A stretch of DNA of 63,881 bases, from IMG/VR virus record IMGVR_UViG_3300028768_000001, positions 1 to 63,881 of that record. One strand, given 5' to 3'. The stretch is from a virus. The position numbers and the translations under genes were made by a program. Below, piece after piece: positions 41,530-50,070 of this stretch. How positions within the stretch are numbered: position 1 is the first letter of the stretch; every line of letters starts with the position of its first letter. The notes below the pieces were generated by a model. The model worked only from the letters and a program-made list of their open reading frames with translations, searched no databases and was not told the origin of the DNA.

Positions 41530-42513
41530 ATGGCAGTGACTTTCTATCGCTCGACCGACACGTCGGCGCCGAGCCTGACCGGCGCGGTCGGTTCGCTGGT
41601 CGCGCTGCTCGATGCCTGCCTCGTCAACGGCTATGGCTCGCAAGCTGCGGCTGGGTGGACGATTGCGTACACGGCCACGAACAAGCGCGACTACAAGCAG
41701 GGCACCGGTTCGAACGGTTATTACCTCGACGTGGATGACTCGGCACCCACGACCGCGAAGGAAGCACGCATGCGCGGCTATGAAACCATGTCAGCGCTTG
41801 CAACGGGCACCCAGGCATTTCCCACCAGCGCGCAATCGTCCTTTGGTGATATCTGCCGCAAGTCGAATACCGCCGACGCGACCGCGCGCCCCTGGTATTG
41901 CATTGCCGACGCGACCTGTTTTTATCTGTTCGTCGATACCGGCGACTTTACCGGTCCGGCTTATTCGTGCGGTTTTATGTTTGGCGACTTTTTCAGCTAC
42001 AAATCGGGGGATATTTACAACACGGCCATTGTCGGGCGCAAAGCCGAAAATTCGTCGAGTGATGTGGATGAATGGTTGCAGGTTATTAATAGCAGTGCCA
42101 ATGCGCTTATTTCGACCGCGTGGCCCACAGGCCATTATGTTGATCGGCACTGGACGGGCGTGGGGGGCTCGCTGCCCTTTTCAAAGTTTGCCTCACTGCT
42201 TGCGGGCCTGAGTTCCGGCACAGGGGGCAATAACACCGGGTCGAGCATTTCACTGTGTGCTTACCCGAATGGTCCCGATGGCGCGCTGGAATTATCGCCC
42301 CTCTGGATCGGCCATCAAGGCAATGTGCGGGGCTATCTGAAAGGGCTTTGGTGTCCCCTGCATTTTCAGCCGTGCGGGCATGGCGATACGTTTACGGGCA
42401 CGGGCAATATGGCGGGCAAGTCATTTCTCGCGCTCAATATGCGCAACAGTAATGTGGCCGGTAGCGGCTTGTTAGGCCAGATCGTCGTCGAAACCAGCAA
42501 CACGTGGAGTTGA
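41530..42513 (+). CDS. Structural tail protein, 327 aa
   Basis: Begins VTFYRSTDTSAPSLTGAVGS and LVALLDACLVNGYGSQAAAG, a conserved opening of phage tail-region proteins. The rest is aromatic and beta-rich (CGFMFGDFFSYKSGDIYNTA). GGAGG upstream. Likely part of the receptor-binding apparatus together with its neighbours. Confidence 0.7.
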   Translation: MAVTFYRSTDTSAPSLTGAVGSLVALLDACLVNGYGSQAAAGWTIAYTATNKRDYKQGTGSNGYYLDVDDSAPTTAKEARMRGYETMSALATGTQAFPTSAQSSFGDICRKSNTADATARPWYCIADATCFYLFVDTGDFTGPAYSCGFMFGDFFSYKSGDIYNTAIVGRKAENSSSDVDEWLQVINSSANALISTAWPTGHYVDRHWTGVGGSLPFSKFASLLAGLSSGTGGNNTGSSISLCAYPNGPDGALELSPLWIGHQGNVRGYLKGLWCPLHFQPCGHGDTFTGTGNMAGKSFLALNMRNSNVAGSGLLGQIVVETSNTWS

Positions 42514-42517
42514 TGCC

Positions 42518-43267
42518 ATGGCGGCCCACGTCTACTGGCGCCTTAACTTCGCGACGCCGAACAACGGCAATAACCCAGCGATTTGCGAACTGGCGATGCA
42601 TACGAGCGTCGGGGGCGCGGACGTCTGCACGGGCGGCACGGCGGGCGGCACGAACATCAATGGCAGTTTTCCGGCGGCGAATGCGTTCGACGGCAACTTG
42701 ACCAGCACAGACTGTCAGACCACCGCGACGCCCAGCACGATCAGCTATCAATTTGGTAGCGCGAAAGCGATCGTCGAATATGTCGTGACGGCCTCGGCGA
42801 CGCTCGCCGCGACGTATGGGCCGCAAACGTGGACGTTCGATTATAGCGATGACGGCGCGGCGTGGACGGTGGCCGCGTATGCGCGTGGGCAGGTCTCGTG
42901 GGGCGTGAGTGAAGCGCGCACCTTTCCCGTCAACGCCGGTGCCGGAACGGCGCAGCAGTTCAAAGCGCTATCGCCCGCGACAAGTCAAGGTGTGGCGAGC
43001 GCGGGGGGCTCGGTGCAGCTGGGTCACGCCCCGACGCCTGGGCCGAAGACGGTATCGGGTACCGTGACGGTCAACGGCGTCGCAACCGCGGGCTTGCTCG
43101 TGCGGGCTTACGCGAAGGTAACCGGTGAATACATCGGGCAGGCGACGACGGATGGCAGCGGCAACTACGCGATCCAGTGCGGGGCGAATTGGGCCGACGT
43201 GTACGTGCTTGCGTTCGACCCGAGCGTGGGGCAAGCGCTGGTTTTCGATCAAATCGTGCCGGCCTAA
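42518..43267 (+). CDS. Discoidin-like plus carboxypeptidase-regulatory-like virion protein, 249 aa
   Basis: Residues 1-150 look like an F5/8C (discoidin) fold: NAFDGNLTSTDCQTT, ISYQFGSAKAIVEYVVTASA and QTWTFDYSDDGAAWTV. Residues about 185-245 (TVSGTVTVNGVATAGLLVRA, then TTDGSGNYAIQC) match a carboxypeptidase-regulatory-like/CNA-B-like domain. Such domains bind sugars or stiffen fibres, so a receptor-binding accessory role is likely. Confidence 0.75.
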   Translation: MAAHVYWRLNFATPNNGNNPAICELAMHTSVGGADVCTGGTAGGTNINGSFPAANAFDGNLTSTDCQTTATPSTISYQFGSAKAIVEYVVTASATLAATYGPQTWTFDYSDDGAAWTVAAYARGQVSWGVSEARTFPVNAGAGTAQQFKALSPATSQGVASAGGSVQLGHAPTPGPKTVSGTVTVNGVATAGLLVRAYAKVTGEYIGQATTDGSGNYAIQCGANWADVYVLAFDPSVGQALVFDQIVPA

Positions 43268-43279
43268 AAGGAGCGGACG

Positions 43280-44623
43280 ATGGTGATGCAAATTGCGGAT
43301 CGCGTGAAAGAGACCACCACGACGACGGGCACAGGCGCGTTTGCGCTGGCGGGGGCGATTGGCGGGTTTCGTGCGTTCAGTGCGGTGCTGGCCAATCAGG
43401 ACACGTGCTGCTATACCGCGCAGGCAGTCGACACGAATGGCAATCCGACCGGCGACTGGGAGATCGGCATCGGCACCTACACTGCCTCGGGCAATACGCT
43501 CGCGCGCACGGTGCTGTTGGCTTCATCCACGGGCGCTGCGGTCAGCTTTTCGGCTGGCACCAAGCAGCTATGGGTCGATCTACCCGCGGCGCAAATCGGC
43601 GCGCTGAGCGGATGTAACCGCATCATTAATGGTGCGTGCAATGTGGCGCAGCGCGGTTCATCGGTGGCGGTTTCAACGTCGGGGGTTCTATTTGGCGGGC
43701 CGGATAGATTCCGCGCAGTCCTGGACGCGTCCGCGGGGGGGCAGTTTACTCAAAGCTGGGGGACGATTACCTATGGAGGCGTTGCGCGCAATGCGGTAGT
43801 GCAGACGGTCAATACGGCGATTGCCAGTAGGGCCAGCACTAATGCCTGGGAAGGAATCAATCAAATTGTCGAAGGTGTCAATTGTTTCGATTTGGTCGGA
43901 CAGCCCGTCGTACTGTCGTTCCTTTTTAACACCAATGTCACCGGTATATATAGTGTAAGTCTTCAAGACGGGGGTGGTGGAAATTCGTACACCACGACCT
44001 TTAACGCGACCGCCAACACGCCGGTCAAGGTGGTGATTCCGATTACCTCGCTGCCGACATCACTCAGTGTGCCGAATAACACTGGGTCAGGATTGATCGC
44101 GCGGATCGGCGCGTTGAATACCGGCACGTTTCAGGCGCCTGCCCTTAACGCGTGGCAGTCCGGGCTGTATTTTACCGCGAGCGGCGCGACCAATTGGGGG
44201 GCGACGGCGGCTAACTTTATTGCGGCTGCGGAGATCCAGCTTGAGCCTGGCGTGGTGGCGACGCCATTTACCCGGTTGCCGTACACGCAGGATCTTGCAT
44301 TGTGCCAGCGGTATTTACTGCGCATTGGATCGGGGTCTGGACTTGAGATGGTCGCCACGGGAATGATAACCAGTGCCGCGGTGATTTTGGCGACTATCAA
44401 TTTCCCAGTTGCCATGCGCACGAAGTCACCCACGCTGCTGACATCCAATATGGTTGGCTCCAGCGCGACTTCGGCCGTGAATGGCTCGTCGCAGGCACTG
44501 ACGTGGGGCGGTACGCAGGTAACGGGGTATCAATTGACCTGTAGCGGGGCGGCGTGGACAACGGGGCAAGCGGGGCTGATCTATGCCAACGCTGGGTTCT
44601 TTCAACTCGATTGTGAAATTTGA
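43280..44623 (+). CDS. Tail fibre / receptor-binding protein, 447 aa
   Basis: N-terminal MQIADRVKETTTTTGTGAFA and IGTYTASGNTLARTVLLAS are the standard start of phage tail fibres that attach to the tail. The middle NRIINGACNVAQRGSSV and the later EIQLEPGVVATPFTRLPYTQ match the carbohydrate-binding type fibre tip, and the end is beta-rich. From about 43.65 kb the DNA seems less GC-rich than its neighbours, as expected for an exchanged host-range tip. AAAAGGAG upstream. Confidence 0.8.
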   Translation: MVMQIADRVKETTTTTGTGAFALAGAIGGFRAFSAVLANQDTCCYTAQAVDTNGNPTGDWEIGIGTYTASGNTLARTVLLASSTGAAVSFSAGTKQLWVDLPAAQIGALSGCNRIINGACNVAQRGSSVAVSTSGVLFGGPDRFRAVLDASAGGQFTQSWGTITYGGVARNAVVQTVNTAIASRASTNAWEGINQIVEGVNCFDLVGQPVVLSFLFNTNVTGIYSVSLQDGGGGNSYTTTFNATANTPVKVVIPITSLPTSLSVPNNTGSGLIARIGALNTGTFQAPALNAWQSGLYFTASGATNWGATAANFIAAAEIQLEPGVVATPFTRLPYTQDLALCQRYLLRIGSGSGLEMVATGMITSAAVILATINFPVAMRTKSPTLLTSNMVGSSATSAVNGSSQALTWGGTQVTGYQLTCSGAAWTTGQAGLIYANAGFFQLDCEI

Positions 44624-44631
44624 GGCCGCTC

Positions 44632-44832
44632 ATGTACGCAATGCTTAAAAATGGTGATGTCCTGCGTATGTCGGATGGGGCGCAATTTCCGCCTGATATG
44701 GTTAATCGCGACTATGTGGCGTTTTTGGCATGGCTCGCAGCCGGCAATACGCCTGCGCCTGCGCCCTTGTCGGCGGCCGAACTTAACCCGTCATCTGACG
44801 GCATCTTTGGAGGTCAGGTATGGCAGTTCTAA
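44632..44832 (+). CDS. Small tail-fibre accessory protein, 66 aa
   Basis: MLKNGDVLRMSDGAQFPPDM then NRDYVAFLAWLAAGNTPAPA resembles the short proteins and C-terminal parts found after fibre genes, often linked to fibre assembly. Start at 44632; overlaps the next gene by 13 bp. Confidence 0.65.
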   Translation: MYAMLKNGDVLRMSDGAQFPPDMVNRDYVAFLAWLAAGNTPAPAPLSAAELNPSSDGIFGGQVWQF

Positions 44833-45152
44833 ACTATATCGCCGCCGCGCGAGACGACGCCTTCGCCGCGCGGGTCGCGTTCATCCTGATGACGTTGTGC
44901 ATCAACGTGGCCAATGAAGACCCCACGACCGCGAATCATGCGAACCGGCTGCATTTTGCGCAGCTGCACTTCCGAGCGTCGATCAACACCAAGGCGCTGG
45001 CGGCCGGGGCCATCGCCTATAACGCGACGCTACAAAGCGAGATTAACAGCAACCCCGCGCTGCGTGGCTCGAACGTGCCGGACAGCGATTTGCAATACGT
45101 GCTCGGCGGACTGTACGACAACTTCGCGAACGCCTACGCCACGGTCACGTAA
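44820..45152 (+). CDS. Hypothetical protein after tail fibre, 110 aa
   Basis: GGAGG 6 bp before the ATG. Helical, with AARVAFILMTLCINVANEDP and HANRLHFAQLHFRASINTKA. This pattern is found in many phages near the fibre or lysis genes. Role unknown. Confidence 0.65.
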   Translation: MAVLNYIAAARDDAFAARVAFILMTLCINVANEDPTTANHANRLHFAQLHFRASINTKALAAGAIAYNATLQSEINSNPALRGSNVPDSDLQYVLGGLYDNFANAYATVT

Positions 45153-45161
45153 GGAGCAGTC

Positions 45162-46568
45162 ATGTCGCTGGGCTTCGCCCCGATTTCCAGCACGCCGATC
45201 GCTGCGCTGTCGGGGGGGAACGTCGTTCTTGCGCTGACGAGTGCGAGCGCAACGGGGAAAACGCTAGGCACCGCGTATGTCCCTCCGGGGGCGCACAGCG
45301 CGCATCTGTTTTTTACACCTAGCGGCTATACGCCGCCCAGCGCGACTGCGGCTAATTTCGCCCACGCCTATTACACCGCGTTAGGGGTTCGTATCGCGCT
45401 GCCGCTTACCGGAGTCGCTGCGGCGGGCGCGGTGGGGGGGATCAGCACGGCGTCGTCGGGTGCCGCGGCGCTAACGGGGGTGAGCAGCACGCGTGGCGTA
45501 GGCAGTATGAGCGTCACGGTAAGTGTGGTGCTGGCAGGTGCGAGCAGTACAAGCGGCGTAGGCAGTACGAGCGCCACGGCGAGTGTGGCGCTGACGGGTG
45601 CGGGCAGCACGAGCGGCGTAGGCAGTACGAGCGCCGCGGCGAGTGTGGCGCTGACAGGCGCGCAAAGCCTCTCGGCGGTGGGGGATCTTGCCTCGACACA
45701 AGCGCTTGGCGGGGTTGCGGCAAGCGGTGCGGTGGGCGACACCAGTCCGGCGCAAGGTGGCACGGTGGCGCTGACGGGTGTTGAATCGTCCGGTGCGGTG
45801 GGCGCCGTCGACGTCGAATTGGGGCTGGCGCTGGCAGCGGTTGAATCGACCGGCGCAGCAGGCGATGCGAGTCTCGCGGACGGACTTACCCTGACAGGGG
45901 TGCAATTAAGCGCAGCGGCCGGTGCGGTTGCATGTCGCACGCTGCTGACCGGCGTCGCAAGCGCACTCACCGCGGGCGAGGTGCAGGGGCAGCTCACGCT
46001 GGCGCTTGCTGGGGTCGAGAGCGCTGGCGCGGCGAGCAATCTAGCCTACAGCGACACGATCAGTGGACAGGCCGACATGCTCGGCCATGCCGCGATAGGC
46101 GTGGCGGGCGGGCTTGCGTCGAGCTTCGCCCTGGCGCTTGCTGGGGTGGGTATGGCGGGCGATGTGGCGGCGGCGGCGGCCGACAACCTGCCGAGTGTCA
46201 CGGGTACGCTTTGCGTGCTTGATTCAGGCACGTTGTCGCCGGCATTCCAGCAGTTTATGGCCGGGGTTGCCGCGCTCGATGCCGTGGGGTCGCTGGGTGC
46301 GGCGCCGGCCTTGGCGCTGTCGGGCATGGATGCGACGGGCGCGGTGGGGTTCACTTTTGCCGGCACGCTTGCGCCCGGCGCTGGCACGGCCTTCGTGATC
46401 GTGCGCGCCGTTGAGGTATTCGCCACGGCCTACCCGCCCGAGTGCACCGCGAGGCTACGCGGGTTGGGCTCGCTCGTTACGCAGTCCCCCGTTACCCGTA
46501 CCGTGATGGGTCAAGCCTCCGAGGCATTGTTGGCGATCCTAGACGAGGAAGTGTATGTCAATGCGTAG
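45162..46568 (+). CDS. Virion repeat protein with Ala/Gly/Ser/Val repeats, 468 aa
   Basis: AAGGAG upstream. After a conserved N-terminal 75 residues (APISSTPIAALSGGNVVLAL, GAHSAHLFFTPSGYTPPSAT) it contains about 320 residues of imperfect 20-30-residue repeats with 'LTGV-S-GAVG'. Part of these is repeated at DNA level as 60-bp units (45528-45647). The C-terminal 60 residues are unique (VEVFATAYPPECTARLRGLG). Probably a long fibrous tail or head decoration; it resembles the 405-aa repeat protein in style but not in motif. Confidence 0.65.
   Translation: MSLGFAPISSTPIAALSGGNVVLALTSASATGKTLGTAYVPPGAHSAHLFFTPSGYTPPSATAANFAHAYYTALGVRIALPLTGVAAAGAVGGISTASSGAAALTGVSSTRGVGSMSVTVSVVLAGASSTSGVGSTSATASVALTGAGSTSGVGSTSAAASVALTGAQSLSAVGDLASTQALGGVAASGAVGDTSPAQGGTVALTGVESSGAVGAVDVELGLALAAVESTGAAGDASLADGLTLTGVQLSAAAGAVACRTLLTGVASALTAGEVQGQLTLALAGVESAGAASNLAYSDTISGQADMLGHAAIGVAGGLASSFALALAGVGMAGDVAAAAADNLPSVTGTLCVLDSGTLSPAFQQFMAGVAALDAVGSLGAAPALALSGMDATGAVGFTFAGTLAPGAGTAFVIVRAVEVFATAYPPECTARLRGLGSLVTQSPVTRTVMGQASEALLAILDEEVYVNA
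45468..45660 (+). repeat. 60-bp tandem repeats in the repeat-protein gene
   Basis: About three units, the best being 45528-45587 and 45588-45647, each starting GTGCTGGC/GCGCTGAC and containing GGCGTAGGCAGTACGAGCGCC. They encode 20-residue units. Divergence rises outward, suggesting recent expansion in the centre. Confidence 0.8.
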
Positions 46569-46659
46569 CATGTAACACAATGTAAGTCATTTCCGACGCG
46601 AAGTACGGCAGCGGCTGACAGTTATGGGTCGGTAATTTGATTAGACTACGGGTACGGAT

Positions 46660-46683
46660 TTAGTTAGGAGTCCGAACTAATTA
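46660..46683. promoter_or_regulatory. TTAGGAG/TCCGAA-type element before lysis genes
   Basis: TTTAGTTAGGAGTCCGAACTAATT about 44 bp upstream of the first lysis-region gene. On the minus strand it reads GGACTCCTAACTAAAT, the same extended motif as at 29568. The surrounding 158 bp (46569-46726) holds no gene. Confidence 0.45.
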
Positions 46684-46726
46684 CCGAATTACACAGGCTG
46701 TTGGGTGAGCGGGTCGGGGGTGAATC

Positions 46727-46936
46727 ATGTTGACGGAACGCAGTGCGCGCGCACTGACGGCAAACGATGTGGACGCGTTGGTGGACGCACTGGAGGATCG
46801 GGCTTTGGCGCGACTGAGAGCTAATATTGGCAGCGGCGTGTTGGCGCTGTTCGGTACGTGGGCACTGCGGGTAGCCGTGCTGGGGGTGGTGTATGGGCTC
46901 GGGGTAGCGGGCGGGCTCAAGCGTATTTTCGGGTGA
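46727..46936 (+). CDS. Small membrane protein before endolysin, 69 aa
   Basis: Helical N-terminal 35 residues (NDVDALVDALEDRALARLRA) and one C-terminal hydrophobic segment (TWALRVAVLGVVYGLGVAGG). Its place directly before the endolysin suggests a lysis role such as a small holin or anti-holin. Not proven. Confidence 0.55.
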   Translation: MLTERSARALTANDVDALVDALEDRALARLRANIGSGVLALFGTWALRVAVLGVVYGLGVAGGLKRIFG

Positions 46937-46978
46937 AGCGATGCAAGACTTGAGGCGTGGGGCTAAAACGCAGAGGGC

Positions 46979-47488
46979 ATGATGGACTACTTCCCGCGGG
47001 CATTCGCCATTGTTGTCGGTATTGAAGCGGGCTATTCGGATGACCCGGCCGATCCGGGCAACTGGACGGGGGGCGCGCGTGGCCGCGGCGGCATGAAAGG
47101 CACCAAGTACGGCATCTCCGCAGCGGCCTATCCGAGCATCGATATCGCCAACCTCACGCTTGCCGGCGCGCAAGCGCTCTATCAAGTGGATTACTGGCAT
47201 GCGGTCAATGCCGACGCGCTGCCGTGGCCGCTCGCGCTGTTCGTGTTCGATTGCGCGGTCAACCAGGGCCAAGGCACCGCGCGCAAACTGCTGCAGACTT
47301 CTCTCGGCGTGGTCGTCGATGGCAACGTAGGACCGCAGACGCTGGCGGCGGCGGCGAAGATGAAAGCGTGGGACATGGCGCACTTCATGACGATCCGCGC
47401 GCGGCGTTACATGGACTCGCCCAACTTCGCCCACGACGGCAATGGTTGGTTTAACCGGCTATTCCAGATCGCGATGAGTAGCGGATGA
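46979..47488 (+). CDS. Endolysin, glycoside hydrolase family 108
   Basis: 169 aa. VVGIEAGYSDDPADPGNWTG contains the family's catalytic Glu (Glu16 from the first Met), followed by KGTKYGISA. The C-terminal half (LGVVVDGNVGPQTLAAAAK) resembles the peptidoglycan-binding domain usually joined to GH108. There is no signal peptide, so a holin is needed for release. The gene ends in an 11-bp tandem repeat. Confidence 0.9.
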   Translation: MMDYFPRAFAIVVGIEAGYSDDPADPGNWTGGARGRGGMKGTKYGISAAAYPSIDIANLTLAGAQALYQVDYWHAVNADALPWPLALFVFDCAVNQGQGTARKLLQTSLGVVVDGNVGPQTLAAAAKMKAWDMAHFMTIRARRYMDSPNFAHDGNGWFNRLFQIAMSSG

Positions 47489-47526
47489 GTAGCGGATGAG
47501 TAGCGGATGAGTAGCGGATGAGTAGC
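47474..47526 (+). repeat. 11-bp tandem repeat (ATGAGTAGCGG)x4-5 at a gene junction
   Basis: Units start at 47474, 47485, 47496, 47507 and 47518. Each contains ATG AGT AGC and, with the next unit, a TGA, so it reads M-S-S-G-stop in successive frames. It spans the end of the endolysin and the start of the next gene. Confidence 0.95.
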
Positions 47527-48012
47527 ATGGACTTGAACGAATTAAAGGTGATTATCGACGAGCGCGATCGGACCTACCAGCAGCGCTGGGAAGCCTCTGA
47601 AAAGGCGACGGTCACCGCATTGAATGCGACAAAGGATGCGGTTGCCGCCGCCTTTGTCGCGCAGGAAAAAGCTATCGCAGCCGCGCTGATCGCTGCCGAA
47701 CGCGCGGTCAGTAAATCCGAAATTGCCTCGGAAAAACGCTTCGATGCAGTCAACGAATTTCGCGCACAATTGTCGGATCAGGCCAGCACATTTTTGCCCC
47801 GCGCGGAGTTCGACCGGGTGACGACCGCGATCATGGAAAAGATTGATGCAAGCAGTAAAAGCTTTACCGAACGGCTCGATGATCTGCGCATGTCGCGTGA
47901 CCTGCATAGCGGCAAGGCGGCGGGGTTCAATTCCGGGTGGGGGTATTTGATTGCGGCGGGCGCATTGATCTACAGCATCCTCGCCATCGTCAGCATGATC
48001 CGCAAGTGGTAG
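47518..48012 (+). CDS. Coiled-coil protein with C-terminal membrane anchor, 164 aa
   Basis: Long helix (about 10-120) with YQQRWEASEKATVTALNATK and KSEIASEKRFDAVNEFRAQL, then a membrane segment near the C-terminus (GYLIAAGALIYSILAIVSMI). This family is common in phage lysis regions. The start may be 47518 or 47527. It may regulate lysis or act with the holin; no spanin pair was recognised. Confidence 0.65.
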   Translation: MSSMDLNELKVIIDERDRTYQQRWEASEKATVTALNATKDAVAAAFVAQEKAIAAALIAAERAVSKSEIASEKRFDAVNEFRAQLSDQASTFLPRAEFDRVTTAIMEKIDASSKSFTERLDDLRMSRDLHSGKAAGFNSGWGYLIAAGALIYSILAIVSMIRKW

Positions 48013-48021
48013 GAGAATGGC

Positions 48022-48693
48022 ATGGCCTGGGCCGATATCGGGAATTTGCTCAAAAACGTCGCGCCGATGATTGCGACGGCCGTCGGCACGCCGCTGCTTG
48101 GGGGCGCGGTCGCGGCGCTTGAGGCGGTGTTTGGTCTCACGCCCGCACCGAACGCCGCGATGGACGACCGACAGAACGCGGTTGCGACGGCATTGCAGGG
48201 CGCCACGCCCGAACAACTCGCCACCGTGCGTAAAGCCGACCAGGATTATGCGGCGAGGATGGCGGAAGCCGGCTTCAAAGATAAGGAAGCGATTGCGGCG
48301 CTCGCGCTCGCGGAGACGCAGACCTACGTGAGCGACACGGCCGACGCGCGACACACGAACGCCGCTAATGCCCGGGTATTCTGGATGGGGGTGGTGATCC
48401 TCGCTACCTTCGCGGCGATCATGGGGGCGGCACTCTACGGCGCGTATTCATTGCTTACTGGCAGCCTGCCGGTGGCGAACGTGGCTGTGGTTGGCATGGT
48501 GGCGGGCTTCGTCGGCACCGTGATCGGTTCGGTAGGTGCGAATGCCGCGCAGGTGGTGAGCTTCTTTTTCGGGTCGTCGCGCGGCAGTGATACGAAAAGC
48601 GAACAGATGGCCACGGCTTTTACGCAAGCGTTGGCGCAGCCGGTCGTCACCGCACCCGTTGGCACGATCACTAGTAGCTCGGTCAGTCCATGA
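48022..48693 (+). CDS. Holin-like protein, 3TM type
   Basis: 223 aa. After a hydrophobic N-terminal segment and a soluble part (VRKADQDYAARMAEAGFKDK, DTADARHTNAANARVFWMGV), two membrane spans follow at about 120-145 and 150-190. It ends FFFGSSRGSDTKSEQMATAF, as in '3TM' holins. AGGAG upstream. It is the best holin candidate for release of the GH108 endolysin. Confidence 0.75.
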   Translation: MAWADIGNLLKNVAPMIATAVGTPLLGGAVAALEAVFGLTPAPNAAMDDRQNAVATALQGATPEQLATVRKADQDYAARMAEAGFKDKEAIAALALAETQTYVSDTADARHTNAANARVFWMGVVILATFAAIMGAALYGAYSLLTGSLPVANVAVVGMVAGFVGTVIGSVGANAAQVVSFFFGSSRGSDTKSEQMATAFTQALAQPVVTAPVGTITSSSVSP

Positions 48694-48703
48694 AGGAGAC
48701 CGC

Positions 48704-49018
48704 ATGACACTGGAATCTTTTTTTCGGCATCGGGAGTGCGCCCGACTCGATGCAATATTTGACTTACTGGGCGCGATCATTCACCGACTGGAAACCATCA
48801 TGACTGCACTGACCGATTTGCAAGCCGAAGTCGCTGCCACGACCACTGCCGAGGCTTCGGCCGTTACGCTGATTCAGGGTATTGCCGCGCAGCTGCAGGC
48901 GGCGCTCGCCGCCTCGGCCACCCCGGACCCCGCCATCCAGGCGTTGACCGACCAGCTCACGGCCAGTACGACGGCGTTGGCTGCCGCGGTGACGGCCAAT
49001 ACCTCGGCTGCACCGTAA
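48704..49018 (+). CDS. Hypothetical protein at the end of the late arm, 104 aa
   Basis: Start at 48704 with GAAGGAG upstream. Starts TLESFFRHRECARLDAIFDL, then an Ala/Thr-rich helical stretch (AEVAATTTAEASAVTLIQGI). Convergent with the next gene 10 bp away; no terminator hairpin is visible in the gap. Possibly an accessory virion or lysis protein. Confidence 0.6.
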   Translation: MTLESFFRHRECARLDAIFDLLGAIIHRLETIMTALTDLQAEVAATTTAEASAVTLIQGIAAQLQAALAASATPDPAIQALTDQLTASTTALAAAVTANTSAAP

Positions 49019-49028
49019 GGCATTGCCG

Positions 49029-49289
49029 CTAGTGGATTAGTTTGAGCAGCAGGCCGCCGATCACGCCGGTCTGTACGATGCCGATGCCGAGCACGATGGT
49101 GAGCGTGGTGACGACACTGTAGTGCTTCATCTCGGCGACTGCGGCCGCGAGATCGCTTTTGGTGATGATGCTATCGGCCAACGCTTCATTCAGTGCGTCG
49201 GCGAACTCGGCGGCTTCTTCTTCGGTAAAGCGTCCCTTGCCGGCCAACCGCTTGACGAGCCGGTGCGTGTCGATCATCGTGGCCATCAT
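49029..49289 (-). CDS. DUF1640-like helical protein with membrane anchor, 86 aa
   Basis: TMIDTHRLVKRLAGKGRFTE, then EEAAEFADALNEALADSI and a C-terminal hydrophobic helix (LTIVLGIGIVQTGVIGGLLL) resemble DUF1640/CCDC90-type short proteins. GGAG before the ATG. Paired with the coiled-coil gene upstream. Last gene of the leftward arm. Confidence 0.65.
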   Translation of the reverse strand: MMATMIDTHRLVKRLAGKGRFTEEEAAEFADALNEALADSIITKSDLAAAVAEMKHYSVVTTLTIVLGIGIVQTGVIGGLLLKLIH

Positions 49290-49302
49290 GGGTTCTCCTG
49301 GA

Positions 49303-49524
49303 TCATGGCGTGGGGTGCTCCAGCCTGTACAGCCGTTCGGCGTGGTTGTCGACGCTCTCCCACTGGGCCGCGACCGCTTCGCCCAAGTTGTTGAGCTGCC
49401 TTTCGATCGCCGTCAAACGGGCCTTGACCTGCTGAAATTCAGTGTGATTTTCCGCGCGGAACACGGCGAACTCGCTTCGCATTGCGCGCAGCTGTTCCAG
49501 CACCAAGTCTTTCGGTTCGTCCAT
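49303..49524 (-). CDS. Small coiled-coil protein, 73 aa
   Basis: MDEPKDLVLEQLRAMRSEF and KARLTAIERQLNNLGEAVAA form a continuous heptad-like helix. Such genes commonly sit beside DUF1640-like genes, as here (13-bp gap). GGGAGGGGGTG stands before the ATG at 49524. A promoter-like TATAAT with an operator half-site lies just upstream. Role unknown. Confidence 0.65.
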   Translation of the reverse strand: MDEPKDLVLEQLRAMRSEFAVFRAENHTEFQQVKARLTAIERQLNNLGEAVAAQWESVDNHAERLYRLEHPTP

Positions 49525-49538
49525 CACCCCCTCCCGAA

Positions 49539-49551
49539 TGTAACTATTATA
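49539..49551 (-). promoter_or_regulatory. TATAAT with TAGTTACA site
   Basis: Minus strand TATAAT (49546-49551) overlapping ATAGTTACAT. No good -35 at 17 bp. The operator half-site would cover the -10 and start region, so a repressor binding there could block this gene pair. It is inside the end region of the preceding gene. Confidence 0.4.
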
Positions 49552-49557
49552 GCGCTA

Positions 49558-50070
49558 TCACTGCACGGTCGTGCCCGGCTTCGGCGGCAGGTAGTGCTGC
49601 ATAGCGCCGAGCGCATGCAGCTCGGGACCGGCCATGTACTCGATCGGCCCGAGCAGGCGGCGCTTGCCCCTCACGGTCACTTTAGGCTGGGCCATCCACA
49701 GGCTGTCGTGGGTTTCGATGTTGAGTAGGATGACATCGACCGCATCGGGTTGATCGCGGATTTGGCCGCCTGACGCCAGGATCTGTTCGTAGCGTTCAGG
49801 TGAAGCGTGGGCGAGCCCCCACCCTTCGCAGACGAAGATCACGCAGTCGCATTGCATTTTGTACGCCATGGCCCGCACCTTGTCGGCGGCAGCGTATTTT
49901 TCCTGGGCACTATTGAACGGGATCACAAGCGGTAGCACTGTACGCAGCTCGCGATGAATCAGGAACCACGACGGCGGTAGCTCTTTACCTTCGTCGAGCC
50001 GCGTCGCAATGGCTTCGATCAGTCGGTTGACGGTGGGCGCAAGATCGTCGGGCATGGGTCTTTCGTTCAT
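49558..50070 (-). CDS. Hypothetical protein, 170 aa
   Basis: GAGG before the ATG. Alternating helix and strand: PPSWFLIHRELRTVLPLVIP, YKMQCDCVIFVCEGWGLAH, VDVILLNIETHDSLWMAQPK. No motif recognised. It lies between the integrase/attP and the end of the arm, a place where lysogenic-conversion or accessory genes are frequent. The start overlaps the previous gene by ATGA. Confidence 0.65.
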   Translation of the reverse strand: MNERPMPDDLAPTVNRLIEAIATRLDEGKELPPSWFLIHRELRTVLPLVIPFNSAQEKYAAADKVRAMAYKMQCDCVIFVCEGWGLAHASPERYEQILASGGQIRDQPDAVDVILLNIETHDSLWMAQPKVTVRGKRRLLGPIEYMAGPELHALGAMQHYLPPKPGTTVQ

